Origin: Colletotrichum lupini
Lineage: Eukaryota; Ascomycota; Sordariomycetes; Glomerellales; Glomerellaceae
Assembly: GCF_023278565.1 (NCBI RefSeq)
Contig: NC_064676.1
Coordinates: 5,828,001-5,892,000, forward strand
DNA: 64,000 nucleotides
Reading direction: 5' to 3'
Part shown: in pieces, positions 12,586 through 23,807 of the stretch
Numbering within the stretch: the stretch's first letter is position 1
Layout of the letters: each line of letters opens with the position of its first letter
The notes under the pieces: model-generated
What the model saw: the letters and a program-made list of their open reading frames with translations, nothing else
Told to the model about the DNA's origin: nothing
Database searches by the model: none
Program-made: the position numbers and the translations under genes

Positions 12586-14304
12586 TTATGCTTCTTGCTT
12601 TACCGCCTTCGTCTCCTTTGCATCTTCCGCGCCATCCTTGCTACCGGTGACGCTATCGACGGCGCCCTGAATCGCCTTGGTGACCTGACCAACCACGTTG
12701 CCGCCAATGTTCTTCAACGTCTTGGACTGCGTCGCCTCCTGGGAGAGGCGAGTCATCTCGGCGACGAAGGACTGTCCCCACCAGGATGACGTGTACTTGA
12801 AAACGTAGCGCTCGAGCTTCTTGTAGTTGGTCTCGCGCTGCTCCGGGGACATGGTCACGGCATCGTGGATGGCGTTTGCTAGCTCTTCAGTGTTCCATGG
12901 GTTGACGATGAGAGAGCCATTGAGGGACTGGGCGGCGCCGGTGAACTCGGACAGAATCATGACACCGTGACGCTCGCGCTGAGTAGCGATATACTCGTAC
13001 GAGACCAGGTTCATGCCATCGCGTGTAGAGGAAACAAGGCAGACGTCGGAAACGGCGTACAGAGCTGTGAGCTCGTCGAAGGAGACGCTCTGGTGGAGGA
13101 AGTGAATGGGCATGAACTCGATGGTGCCAAACTTGCCGTTGATACGGCCGACAAGCTCATTGACCACGGCACGCAGATTCTGATACTCCTCAACGTCCTG
13201 CCTTGAAGGCACGGCGACCTGAACCAGCACAATTTTCCCGATCCACTCGGGGTGTTCTGTCAAGAAGACCTCCAATGCGTGGAGCTTCTGAGGGACACCC
13301 TTGATGTAGTCGAGGCGATCGACACCGACAATGAGTTTCACTCCATTGAACTTGCGCGTAAGAGCGTCAATGCGCTCCTGGACCTTGGGTTTCTTGAGGC
13401 CTTCGACGAACTTCTCAGGATCAATACCGATGGGGAATGCGCCAACGGTGACGAATTTGCCATTGTAATCAACACCATTGGGGGTCGTAGGAGTTCCACT
13501 ACATGTGACGTCAGTTTTTGTCTAAGAGAACAAGCTTTCGCTTTTCGATTGCGTCTTACAGAATGCGAGAGCAACTGCTCAAGAAGTGACGAGCGTAGTC
13601 GTAGGTGTGGAATCCGATTAGATCGCAGTCGAGGACGCCCGTCAGGAGGGCTTCGCGAACGGGAAGGATGCGGTAAATTTCAGAAGAAGGGAAAGGCGTG
13701 TGCAGGAAGAAGCCAATCTTGACGTTCTTCTTGGAGTCGCCGATTTCCTCGCGAAGCATCTCAGGCAGCAACATCAGATGGTAGTCGTGAACCCAGATCA
13801 GATCGCCATCCTGAACGTCCTGGACGACAGCCTTGGCAAACAAGCGGTTGACTTCGCGGTAAGCGGCCCATGCGCTCTCGTCAAATGTGATTTCGCCGGG
13901 GTGGTAGTGGAAAAGCGGCCAGAGAATAGAGTCTGCGGAAAAGGTTTGGTTGTTAGTCAAGCTAGGAAATATAGAGGCAAGGGAGGGTCGTCCATACTAG
14001 AGAAGCCGTTGTAGTGCTTGTCAGCGAGCTCGTCGTCAATGAAGACAGGATGAGCATCGTATTCGTCCTTGAGACGCTGCTTCATGCCGGCAATCTCGTT
14101 CTCGGGAACTTCGAGGCCTGGCCATCCGTACCATTGAAAGCTGGTGGTTTTGGACAGACCACTGAGGCCGGTGACGAGACCACCAGAGGACATGGAGAAG
14201 GAGTAACTGCCATCGTCGGAACGCTTGATAGTGATGGGCAGTCGGTTGGAGAGCAGTAGTAGGCGACCAGGCGCAGTCTCTTCGTCGGGGACGAGCGAAG
14301 GCAT
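12586..14304 (-). CDS. TPS1: Alpha,alpha-trehalose-phosphate synthase (UDP-forming)
   Basis: Three exons, 14304-13998, 13932-13560 and 13498-12586, give 530 residues, the usual size of the fungal catalytic subunit (about 480-550). It transfers glucose from UDP-glucose to glucose-6-phosphate, making trehalose-6-phosphate in the cytosol. GT20 blocks in order are LLLLSNRLPITIKR, FQWYGWPGLEVP, SILWPLFHYHPGEI (formed across the first splice), DLIWVHDYHLMLLP, IGFFLHTPFPSSEIYR, LIVGVDRLDYIKGVPQK and STRDGMNLVSYEYIATQ. The last roughly 40 residues are an Ala/Lys/Glu-rich tail without known domains. No phosphatase domain is fused, so this is the TPS1 class rather than TPS2. In fungi Tps1 supports stress tolerance and, in some plant pathogens, infection-related metabolism. 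Confidence 0.97.
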
Positions 14305-17142
14305 CTTGGGCGATTTGCTTGGTGCTGAAGGTGTTCGGTGGAAGATGGTGGTGCGAAAGATTTCGTGGAGGGTTCGTTCGATGGGTGGCAGGTAATTAGG
14401 GAACAGCAGTAGCTAAGGTATGCTGGGGTGTCCTGTGGCGGCAGGGTAAGGTGTTAGCTGAGACTGGCTGGGATGAGCTTGCGGGGATGATGGAGGGGTA
14501 AATTCCAGGAAGATCAAGTACCCAAAACTCAAGTGACGGCGACGGAAAAAGCACACAGGGGTGGGCTGGTGTTTGTTTGATTCTCTGAAGGAGATCGAAA
14601 TAGGCAGATTGGTGCTGGACACAGCTCCGTCGCAAAAGTCGTAAGCTTCTTGAGTTGCCGAGAGAGGTGGGAGTGAGTCGTGGTTCGCAGAAAAGCTTCA
14701 AACAAGGGCGACGGCGACTAGTGTATGTATAAGGTATGTTGACGGGACGGTAAGGATGCAGCGGTATCGGAAGAAGCTGGGCTGTCGGACGCAAGCTACG
14801 TGGAAACGTAACGCACAAAAACAAGCAGGGCAATGTAGGACAAGCTTGGTCTGGGTGGATGGAGAGAGAAGAGAACCTCAGGTGCGTGAAGATAGGGTGA
14901 GGTGGAAAGGGAAGGAAGACGGCGGCTAGCCAGTGGTTGGCTTGTCAGGTTGCGTTTGTTGACTGAGTGAGGTCCTGGCGGGTGAGAGGGCAGACGAGAG
15001 GGTGTTGAGAAGAAGCAAGAAAGTGCCAATCCGGTTCAGTGCAATCCAAACTAGACGGGCAGCAGCTGCACAACGGAGAAAGCTCGACCTGATGCAACAC
15101 TGGCGCACTACTGTAAGGCAGAGCTTGCGTTTCCCCAGAAGTAGAGGTACTTGGTTTGTGGGGCACTCTGGGTAAAGGCAATGGAGAAAAGTACGAATGG
15201 ATTTGACGCCTTTCTTAGTCTACATATTTGGTCTTATTCGGTTGGCAACATTTCAAGATAAGAGAAGAGCACCAAACGCGGCAGACGAAACATGGCTACC
15301 CAAGGTAAGCATCCAATGACCTGTTAAACTGAGGTGAGGTCAAAGCCGGAGCATACCTACTTAGAGAGCAAGGTCCTGTACAGAGGATGGTGTTTGATTT
15401 TGGGCGCTGCTGGTACTTCGTACAGATACCTGCTGCGGTGCCATCTACGTAATTTTGGGTAGAGATCCTTGTCAAATCACTGCGAGGAATTCCCGGCCCT
15501 GTCACTCTTTTCTCTGCCACCCCTCCAACCTCTCTCTACCTATGTACAGGCCGTCTCGCCTAGCACTGTCTTTCTGGCTCGGGCAGATAGACAATCCGAC
15601 TGAGAGGCAATATGAGCGATATTTTTTCAACAGGTCCGTCCAGCCGAATCTATCTCACCTGCGTCTTCTGCCATCCGTTCCTCTCGCAGGACGAGCCCAA
15701 AAGACATCCAGAGCTTGAGGTGTCAAGTAGATGTACATGAGACCTGGGCACCTTCCGCCAGATGGTGGAGAATCCGGCGCCGAGATGTGGGTACTTTATC
15801 GGCGGTAGAGGAGAGAATGTTCACGATGTCTCTTGAAAATTTCCCTGCATCCACCCATCGTAATGATATCCGGTCTGTCCTGCAAATCGAGCCTCCAGGC
15901 TTCAGCTGGCTTCCCGGCGACAATGTGAGCTTGTCGCTGCCACACAAGAGCCTTCCTTCCCCCCTCAACTGCGCTTCTCCAGCTGCCTCTTTACTCTTTG
16001 GAGAGAAGAGTACCTTGCATCTTTTCGCTAAATCCCGAGGCTTTCGAAGCTAGTGGGGCTTCGCTTTTATAGCTGGGCACACATTAAGTGGTGATCGGTC
16101 CCGCAACGCAAATGTGCTGTCACCATCCTAGTATCAAATACTATCCAGCATCATCATCAACATGCTTACCCTCTGTCATTGTAGCTGTGCAGGAGCTTCG
16201 GCCCCGATTGCTGGGCATTTCGACCATTTCGTAACCAATGACATACGCTAGGTGCTTAGAGAACGATCTAGCCCAATCATCCAACCCACAAGGTCGACCA
16301 GGCTCCCTGTTTGGCTACCGCGGACTGACATCGACGGCCCCATAACTTTCGGACCAAAATGTCCTGACACCCGCAAATTCAAGTTTGCGAGGTTGACTGC
16401 GGTGTTATTCCTCGGCCCGCCCATCATGAACCGGCTTACAATCATTTCGGGCTCGGATTTGCACACTTTCAAATGATCGAGAGATGTATCATGGACATAG
16501 AACAAACGGCGGCATTGAGGGACTCCATACCTTTCTCACATTCACTCTCCGAGCTTTCGTCGGACACCTTGTACTCAATCATCAAGCTGCTTTCGAGACC
16601 AAACCTCAGCACTTATGTTTTACATAACTACACAATGTCGCAAATCACATCAAGTAAGCCCACTTTCGACAATACGTCATTGTTCCTGGCCGGCGAGTGA
16701 TATTTAGGAGAACTGTAAAGGTAGCAGCCTTACTTTATCATGATTGATAGTTGCGTTGTACCTATCAAGAAAGGAATGGCTGATTCGAACACGCGCACAA
16801 TACTGCCATCTCTCCTTCCTCCCGGCGCCGTTGCATCCTGCCTTCTATGTAAAAAGCTCGGACCAGGCCCGATATTGACGTCGGATGACTGCCGCCCCAC
16901 TCCGGTCGAATCAGTTGCAGCTTACCCCGGTTGCGCTTGATCTGCGCCTGCCCGCGTCGCCGTCCACCTGCTGCGCTCAGACACCGTCCCTCGACGCGAC
17001 TTCCTGCGCGACAGAGCCCCGAAGCTCCTGCATTCTACCCCATTCCGCGCCAAATGTCCAGTGAAGCTGTAAATTTCCTTATCGACGGCATCAACGTTCA
17101 ATTGCACCATTGACTCCATTCATCCCGGCCAATCTTACAAGC
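14305..17142. other. Long gene-free region between TPS1 and the DEK_C gene
   Basis: At 2.8 kb this is the longest gene-free stretch of the left compartment, lying between divergent genes. The part next to TPS1 (14305-15100) is pyrimidine-rich when read on the TPS1 strand, like a long leader and promoter. Open frames up to about 145 codons occur on both strands but show no recognisable protein and no codon bias I can see. No tRNA, repeat or mobile element was found. Confidence 0.5.
14494..14561 (-). promoter_or_regulatory. Two possible stress response elements upstream of TPS1
   Basis: Two AGGGG pentamers on the plus strand (14494-14498 and 14557-14561) read as CCCCT, the STRE core, on the TPS1 strand, 190-260 bases upstream of the start codon. 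In yeast STREs drive TPS1 under stress through Msn2/4. Pentamers are common by chance, so the assignment is weak. Confidence 0.25.
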
Positions 17143-18505
17143 ATGGCCCCTTCAGACAAGGAGATCGAGGCGACGATCCTCGCCAAAGTCCGCGAGGTCT
17201 TCAAGACGGACATCGATAACCTCAACGTGAACTCCATCCGAAGGCGCGTCGAATCAGATCTCGAGCTCGAAGATGAAATGCTGTCTTCAGGAAAATGGAA
17301 GGAGAAGAGCAAAAAGCTCATCAAGGAACTCGCTGTAATTACCTAGCCCCTCCCTGGCACTGGCATAGGCACGAGCACCGCCAACAGTGTCGGAGTTTGT
17401 CTTTCTGACATCATACTAGACCGACCTCGTGGAGGGCAACGCAGACCCCGATGAAGAAGTCGAACCTAACGAAGATGAAGAAGATGTGAAGCCAAAGAAG
17501 TCGGGCAAGCGTCAAGCAGCCGAAAAATCACCGCCTGCTAAGCGCAGAAAGCGCGCCTCTGCCAAAGTAGAAGAATCTGAGGCGAGCGCCTCCGAGGAGG
17601 AGAAGCCAAAGGCGAAGCCGAAGAAGAAAGCAGCCCCGCGGAAGAAGAAGGAGGAAACTCCTGTGATCGACTCTGATTCTGACGAAGCGAGCCCTGCCAA
17701 GCCGAAGGCGTCTAAATCCACCAACGGACGTGCGGGCAAGGCTGAAGAGAGTGGTTCAGATGCCTTGAGCTCCCCACCTGACAGCGAGGACGACAAGGTC
17801 GAGGACAAGGAGGAAAAGTCACAAGAGAAGAAGGTCGAGGCAAAAAAGGATGAGGAGTCAATCGAGAAGCACCCCGAAGCTTCGAACGAGAAGAAGGCCG
17901 AGGCGCCAGCAGACGACACGACCAGCGAGCTATCGGACGTGATAGACGAGCCACCCAAGCCGAAACGCAAGAAGAAGGAAGCTGGAGCGGGCCCCAAGAC
18001 CAAGGCTAAGGCCACCAAGCAGAAGAAGGCACCGGCAGCCTCAGAGAACCCTGACGATGCGGAAATCAAAAAGCTACAATCTCATCTGGTCAAGTGTGGT
18101 ATTCGCAAAATCTGGGGCTTCGAGTTGAAGCAATACGGAGACGATACCAAGGCCAAGATTAGGCACCTCAGAGGCATGCTCAAAGACATTGGAATGGATG
18201 GTCGCTTTTCAGAAGCAAAGGCAAAAGAGATCAAGGAGCGCAGAGAATTGGAGGCGGACTTGGAAGCAGTTCAGGAGATGAATGCCAATTGGGGCGCAGA
18301 AGGCAGATCGTCTCGAAGCAAGGCGCGTGGCCAACCAACGCCCAAAAAGGCTGTGAAGGATGATGTTTCTGACGACGAGAACGTCAAAGACAATGAAGAC
18401 GACGAAGATGACGAGGACCAAGCGTCACACGTCCCGTCGCGTGCACGAGGCAAGGCGCGAGCGGACCTGGCGTTCCTCGGCGACGACGACGAAGAATCGG
18501 ATTGA
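17143..18505 (+). CDS. DEK C-terminal-domain protein, probable chromatin or transcription regulator
   Basis: Exon 1 is 17143-17334 and exon 2 is 17420-18505; 425 residues. Residues 1-60 form a DEK_C domain (IEATILAKVREVFKTDIDNL, SIRRRVESDLELEDEML), a small helical fold that binds DNA or chromatin partners. Residues 65-270 are a highly charged Lys/Glu/Ala/Pro-rich linker with many nuclear-localisation-like runs (AKRRKRA, RKKKEE). A second compact block at about 275-350 (LVKCGIRKIWGFELKQYGDD then IRHLRGMLKDIGMDGRFSEA) looks conserved and folded. An acidic tail ends the protein. A nuclear role is inferred; no enzyme motif is present. It lies upstream of and parallel to the epimerase gene. Confidence 0.85.
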
Positions 18506-19483
18506 TGTAACGAATATTGGGATGGGACATTGCATTATGTGTTGGCGGTCCATCATTCATATGAGTGTGATTGTTGCTCATTGTATCATATGTAGCTTGG
18601 AAGCATGAGGCCTCTGGTTTTTTGGTGGCGCTACATCGCGGAGTGTCGCCCGAAGAGGACAAGGGGTCACCAAAAGGTTGTACACGATCTTAATGCACTA
18701 ATTTTCGGACCACGGTGGGTTTCTCAGGAATTCGGGACAATTGACAACTTGTACATCCACTCACAGCTCGCGGATGGAGCAAACTTTCACTTCAGTCTTA
18801 GTTTCTTACCCAGCTCAAGCGGGCCTCTCAAATTGACTGTCGTGTGTATCCGCCATCCGCCAGCATCCCTCTGGTCGTCTGGGAACTTGGCAGCTTTGGA
18901 TCCATCCATTTCCCCAAAAAGCCGGAGACGCGAAGACAAGGCGCAAAGCTGCTCGTGTTGTTTTAGACGCACCAGTTAGACGACAGCATGGCCGCTCGAA
19001 ATGGGGCTGGGAACCTCCTGGTTCGGTGTTGAGGAGTGAGAGCACCGGCCAAACAGAGGGGAAAGCTTCCCCGCCAGGTGGTCCGTACGAATACTGGACG
19101 TCTTTTGTGTCTCCAATTTACCCCGCCGCGGGCGTGCGTCCCCGCAGACGCCGTCATTTCTCTTCAACTGTTTCCACCCCCTCCTCCATCGGCCATCCTC
19201 GTCCAAACACCCCGCTACATCGGCCAACAAGCGCAGATACAAGCAATAATAGCCTGAATTGCATGTTTCGCCATGTCAACCAGTGACGGGACTCTTGGTC
19301 GCACTCCATAAAGGGTTGCCGTCCCCTTGCCCAAAAATACAGCTCTGCGTGATTCCAGGTATCTGTCGTAGCCCTCTTTCACTTTGGACTGACAATTCCG
19401 TGATTCAACACTTCGATCGACTACCTTACCTGTCCGCATCACCAAGCCCGTTTCCCCAAAAGGCCACACATACCTTTCGCACA
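18506..19483. other. Intergenic region upstream of the epimerase gene
   Basis: About 1 kb between two plus-strand genes. Open frames on both strands have no recognisable product. CT-rich leader sequence precedes the epimerase start at 19484. Nothing further was seen. Confidence 0.5.
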
Positions 19484-20512
19484 ATGTCGGACGCTACCTT
19501 CGAGTTCCTGCCCCTGGGCGCCATCCTGCAGTCCTTCAAGGTCAAGGGCGTCAACATCGTCCAAGGCTTCCCGACCCAGGACCTCTACGAGAAGCACAAC
19601 TCGCCTTACTTTGGCGTCACCGTCGGCCGCGTCGCGAACCGCCTCGCCTCGGCGCAGATCAAATCCCTCAACGGGGGGAAGACGTACAAGCTCGCCGCCA
19701 ACGACGGCAACAACAACCTGCACGGCGGCGCCAAGCCCTGGAGCTCCAAGGTCTGGGAGGGTCCCAAGCCCGTCGGCGTCCGCGCGATCCCGGGCGTCGA
19801 GGGTCTCCAGGGTGGCGAGAGCGTCCAGTTCTCGCTCACCAGCGAGGACGGCGACGAAGGGTTCCCCGGAAAGGTTCAGGTAAAGGTCATCTACACGGCC
19901 GGCACGCAGCAGGTGGACGGCAAGGAGGTCTCGGTGCTGGGCATGGAGTACGAGGCGCAGCTCGTCGACGGCGCCGAGGAGACGGCTATCAACATGACGA
20001 ACCACTCGTACTTTAATCTCACGGGCGACGAGACCTTTGCTGGCACCGTCGCGACGCTGGCGACGAACGCGTACCTTCCCCGCGAGGACGGTATTCCCAC
20101 CGGCGGGCCGGCGCCCTTTCCGGGCATCGAGGGCGGTAAGCCGTTTGAGCTCGGCGTCGAGGCCCCCGCGGTGGACGACTGCTTTGTCGTCGTCGAGGAG
20201 AAGGAGGCTGGCGCGGTGCCGATCGATACCCGCCAAGCGCCGCTGAAGCTGCACGTGCACGCGAAGCACCCCAAGAACGAGGTCAACCTCGAGGTTCTCA
20301 GCACGGAGCCGGCGTTCCAGTTTTACACGGGCGAGGGGATCGATGTGCCCGCCGTGGGAGGGGTTGCGGCGCGGGGCAAGAGGAGCGGGTTCTGTGTCGA
20401 GCCGAGTCGGTGGGTGAATGCGGTTAATGTGGATGAGTGGAAGGGCCAGATGTTGTTGAAGAAGGGGGAGACGTATGGTACGAGGATTGTGTACAAGGCT
20501 TGGAGCGAGTAG
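19484..20512 (+). CDS. Aldose 1-epimerase (mutarotase)
   Basis: One uninterrupted exon encodes 342 residues, the normal family length. The enzyme interconverts alpha and beta anomers of aldoses such as glucose and galactose and feeds the Leloir pathway. Family landmarks are YFGVTVGRVANRLA, the histidine in NNNLHGG, the catalytic histidine in NMTNHSYFNLTG, DDCFVV with its substrate-binding aspartate, and the general-base glutamate in GFCVEPSRWVNAVN. The start at 19484 gives MSDATFEFLPLGAILQSFKV. An in-frame upstream extension is open but lacks family similarity. The gene is distinctly GC-rich at third positions compared with its flanks. Confidence 0.95.
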   Translation: MSDATFEFLPLGAILQSFKVKGVNIVQGFPTQDLYEKHNSPYFGVTVGRVANRLASAQIKSLNGGKTYKLAANDGNNNLHGGAKPWSSKVWEGPKPVGVRAIPGVEGLQGGESVQFSLTSEDGDEGFPGKVQVKVIYTAGTQQVDGKEVSVLGMEYEAQLVDGAEETAINMTNHSYFNLTGDETFAGTVATLATNAYLPREDGIPTGGPAPFPGIEGGKPFELGVEAPAVDDCFVVVEEKEAGAVPIDTRQAPLKLHVHAKHPKNEVNLEVLSTEPAFQFYTGEGIDVPAVGGVAARGKRSGFCVEPSRWVNAVNVDEWKGQMLLKKGETYGTRIVYKAWSE

Positions 20513-21397
20513 AGAGACTTTGGAAGTTATTGGTACTGAGGGGTGGATATGACGATATCAATGAGTATCTAGAATGGATAATGAATCTGCTTCTGCTTGT
20601 TAGTTAAAAAATCTGGTAACTGATTTAACTTGGCTTTTGGGTTCACAAGTCGACCAGTATTTCTCGTGATAACCTCCTAAGGCAGAGACTGCATCCGGCT
20701 ACGGTATTCCTGAACAGCGCTTCAAGCTTTGAGAGCCGGGAGATACGGATACATTTCAGCCATTAACGTCCGTTTAGGATGGAAATATCCCGATTTGGCT
20801 GAATTTTCTGACGAAGCTTGGGGGGGGGGGGGGGTGTCACAAAAACATGGGATGAAGATGAGAGAGGTTCCCACGGCGTACATGTACACGGCGTACGCAG
20901 CTCACCGAGGGGCTCTAGCTTTGTTTTAGCGTGGGTGTGTTTAGCTTATCGCGCCCACGTAACGGTCATTTGGTGGGCATTTTGCAAGTTTGTACTCAGG
21001 AAAGGAAGGACCAGCCCAGATCCAAAGGGTAACTGCCGGATCTGCCTCCCAAGACTAAAAATATTCAATCACTTGACCAAGTTAGAGCCTTTCTTTTCAA
21101 CAACTACCTCACCGTACCTTCCTTACCTAGATAACTTACGCTTCTTGACCGCCACTGATTCACGATACCCAATATCCTCGAGAATCAAAAGCTTACAAGC
21201 TTCAACTTACCTAACCGAGACAACATTCTACCAACCGACAATTACGGTCCTTCGCCTTATTGCATCGTCCGACTCATTCCTATTTGCCAACAATATCCCG
21301 AACGAGTCAGATACCTCCCTAAATCAGCCCACACCATCAACTGCCTTAAGTGCGGCGCTACCTGCGCAATATACCTTACCACATACTGCACAGCATT
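20513..21397. other. Intergenic region with a G15 tract
   Basis: About 0.9 kb between two plus-strand genes. It contains a run of fifteen G at 20820-20834 and, near its right end, a C/T- and A/C-rich leader for the next gene. No gene was recognised. Confidence 0.5.
20820..20834 (+). repeat. G15 homopolymer
   Basis: Fifteen consecutive G follow AAGCTT and precede TGTCAC. The true length is uncertain because such runs are prone to sequencing error. Confidence 0.85.
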
Positions 21398-22465
21398 ATG
21401 GCTGAACCCTTCCCAACCCCGACGACGACGCCGAAGCGCAAGAGAGACGAGGACGCCCCGCCGGTGTCGCCGATATACACAACCTCCAGATTCAACTTCC
21501 AGCTGCCTGCCGACCACCCCAAGAGCAGCGACGCAGAAGACGGCAGCGCAAGCCCCCACAGCAAGGTCGTCCACAAGTTCCGTGGTCTGGCGTTAGGTGG
21601 GAATAGTGGTGGGGGCGGGGTAGCCCAGCAACAGAACCGAGCTGCTGCTGCTGGACCCGGCAGCACCGCATATGATCCGACGCGCAACGAGCACAAGGAC
21701 GGCAGCGGGTACGGATATTCTGACGACGACCCGTTTGCGAGCCGCAAGAGAGTCAAGGTTCCTGAGCTGGAGATGACGGACGTTGAGGGCGACAACACTG
21801 CCGTCGCTACCACTACTGCTACCACTGCTGCAGACGCACTGGTCGTCATTCCGGACCCCGATGTCAAGAGCGATCCGGTGTCTATCCCGAAATCGAAATT
21901 CACAGAAGAAGACGCTCCCACTGCTACCGCCACAACACTACTCACGAGCACACAACAACCACGCACGCATCCTTCCTTCGACAAACTACAAGATCCGAAA
22001 GCCCGAGGACGGAGACGCGCGGGCACACCACCGCTCAAGGGCCGCAAGGGGACCAACAAGACCAACCCTGCCATCATAGCCTCTGCCGCTGCTGGACTGC
22101 AGCAACAACAAGAAGACCAGGAGATGAAGACGATTGTCGACCCAGTCAGGGCTGCGCTTACCTGGAAGGAGGAGGAGATTACGATTTACGATCCAGAAGA
22201 CAAGGACGACGACGGCACAGGCATCAATGGTGTCGGGTTCATGCCTACAGCCGCGATGGCATATGCACGGACGCAGAAGCGCCGCCTGCAGCTGGCCGAG
22301 TACAAGAAGAGAGAAGAGAGCGAGGCGAGGGCTAGAAGAAGTCAGCGGAGACGAGGGAGCGGTGCTGGTCTTCCTTCCAAGCCTTCTGCTGGTGGCAGCG
22401 GCGGCGGCGTGCGAAAGGTGCGCTTCACCGAATCGGAAGCCAGCACAGTCGTGACGAACGTCTAA
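21398..22465 (+). CDS. Conserved fungal protein of unknown function
   Basis: A single exon encodes 355 residues starting MAEPFPTPTTTPKRKRDED. I do not recognise a named domain. Most of the protein is disordered: Pro/Thr-rich N-terminus, FASRKRVKVPELEMTDVEGD, Ala/Thr runs and a Gln run (LQQQQEDQEM). A compact block at about residues 245-315 (DPVRAALTWKEEEITIYDPE, then GFMPTAAMAYARTQKRRLQL) looks like the conserved core and continues into a basic helix. A short KVRFTESEAS motif sits near the C-terminus. Basic clusters (PKRKRD, ARGRRRAG) suggest the nucleus. An ATG 48 bases upstream is in frame but adds an unconvincing leader. Confidence 0.75.
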   Translation: MAEPFPTPTTTPKRKRDEDAPPVSPIYTTSRFNFQLPADHPKSSDAEDGSASPHSKVVHKFRGLALGGNSGGGGVAQQQNRAAAAGPGSTAYDPTRNEHKDGSGYGYSDDDPFASRKRVKVPELEMTDVEGDNTAVATTTATTAADALVVIPDPDVKSDPVSIPKSKFTEEDAPTATATTLLTSTQQPRTHPSFDKLQDPKARGRRRAGTPPLKGRKGTNKTNPAIIASAAAGLQQQQEDQEMKTIVDPVRAALTWKEEEITIYDPEDKDDDGTGINGVGFMPTAAMAYARTQKRRLQLAEYKKREESEARARRSQRRRGSGAGLPSKPSAGGSGGGVRKVRFTESEASTVVTNV

Positions 22466-22974
22466 GGACAGTCGCAAAAGGGGTGCAAGCAGCGAAATTT
22501 TTCTGCGATGAGGCCTGGTAGTATTGGGCCTTGTCGTTTGGCTTTGGTATGGCCTAGGCTGAAGGAATGGCCACGAAAGGCTTCGTATGGCGTTAGGGAT
22601 AAGGGGCGTTTATGAACCATATGGGTGCGTCTATGTACGAATGGACTTTTTTCTGGATTGCGGTTCATCACTTGGATGATGGCCAGCACGATATCCCCTT
22701 CACATCACGCAGCAAAGACTGCGACAGGAATTATAGGAAACAGGGGAACAAGGAAGAATGGATGGAATGATACAAATAGTCTTTCTTTTATACCCCCAAA
22801 TCGAATGGATGATGATACAGTTATTTCAACACGCGTGCATCGCGGGCCAAAGCCACTCGCAGATGCCCTTCTCTTTCGCCCTTTGCGGAATGCTATTCAT
22901 ACAAGGCGTGGCCCGGCAAAGGATCCCTTTGGAGATGCCGACCTTTCTTCCTCTACACCACGAACGAGTTCCTT
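22466..22974. other. Convergent 3' intergenic region
   Basis: 3' flanks of the unknown gene (+) and COX20 (-). No further gene or repeat is visible. Confidence 0.5.
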
Positions 22975-23807
22975 TCACCAGAACTTGTACCAAGACTTCT
23001 GGCCGGCGGCCTTGGCCTCCTCCTCTGCCTTTTTCTGCTCAGCCTGCTGCTTGAGCTGCTCGATCTCGCGGCGGCGCTTGTCGATCATGGTCTCCTGGTA
23101 GACCTCGACGGTGCGCTTCATCTTGACGCGCTCCTGCCGCCGCTTCATCTGGCAGTACTCGTAGGAGCCGATGCAGCCGATGAGGAAGCTGCCTACGGCC
23201 CAGTTTGCCGCCTTGATGGGTGAGCCTGGTCGAGAGTTTTAGTGGCTGGCTTTTGGTATGGATGAGGATGAGTACAGCGTAGGAAAAGGGGAGGAAATAT
23301 AAGTGCGAGTGTGAGTGTGAGTATGAGTGTGAGTGTGAGTGTGAGTGTGAAGGTGAGTGTGAGTGTGAAGGTGAGATGATGTGAGAGGGGGATTCCCAAA
23401 TTGAGACAAGGTAGAATAGGAATAATCAGGGGAGATCTACCTCCGAAGACATATCTGAATCCTCCAACACCAGCACCGCTGGCGATACCGGTGAGAAACC
23501 CGTCCCGCGCGCAAGGCGTCTGCGTGACGGAGAGGAAGTCGTCCGATTTGATGGTCTTGACGGCCTCGCCGATAGACGGGTACCCCGGCGCGGCGGCACC
23601 GTCCTGCGTCGGGAAGTTCTTCTGGAAGTCGGTCGGGTTGAGCTTAGGGTCGGACGCCTGCTCCGGTGATGGTGATGTTGGTGATGCCGTTGTAGGTGTT
23701 GTTGAACCGGGAGCTCCCTCCCCGACTGGGCCTTGGCTTGAACGGGACCAGAGGTATAGCTTCTGGCCTTCTTTCTTGGGGCCCGGGATGTTTGGTGAGT
23801 CTGCCAT
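22975..23807 (-). CDS. COX20: Cytochrome c oxidase assembly protein COX20
   Basis: Exon 1 is 23807-23441 and exon 2 is 23225-22975, joined across a 215-base intron; 205 residues. The product is a mitochondrial inner-membrane chaperone for Cox2 maturation. The conserved block with two membrane segments comes out across the splice: DFLSVTQTPCARDGFLTGIA, GVGGFRYVFGG, then SPIKAANWAVGSFLIGC and GSYEYCQMKRRQERVKMKR. A C-terminal coiled coil follows (RRREIEQLKQQAEQKKAEEE) and the end is SWYKFW. The first 60 residues are Pro/Ser/Thr-rich and probably include the matrix-facing or presequence region. The intron carries a hexanucleotide microsatellite. Confidence 0.92.
23303..23375. repeat. GTGAGT-type hexanucleotide microsatellite in the COX20 intron
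   Basis: About twelve imperfect copies of a 6-base unit (GTGAGT with GTGAAG, ATGAGT and GCGAGT variants) on the plus strand. In the COX20 transcript the repeat reads as the complementary ACTCAC series, so it does not create false splice donors there. Confidence 0.9.

Noticed and set aside
14396..15181. Minus-strand open frames of 60-145 codons upstream of TPS1
   Set aside because: Pro/Ser/Leu-rich translations reflect the pyrimidine-rich leader; no domain or conserved block.
15715..16700. Open frames of 75-112 codons in the TPS1 to DEK_C spacer
   Set aside because: No similarity to any family I know and no splice structure that extends them.
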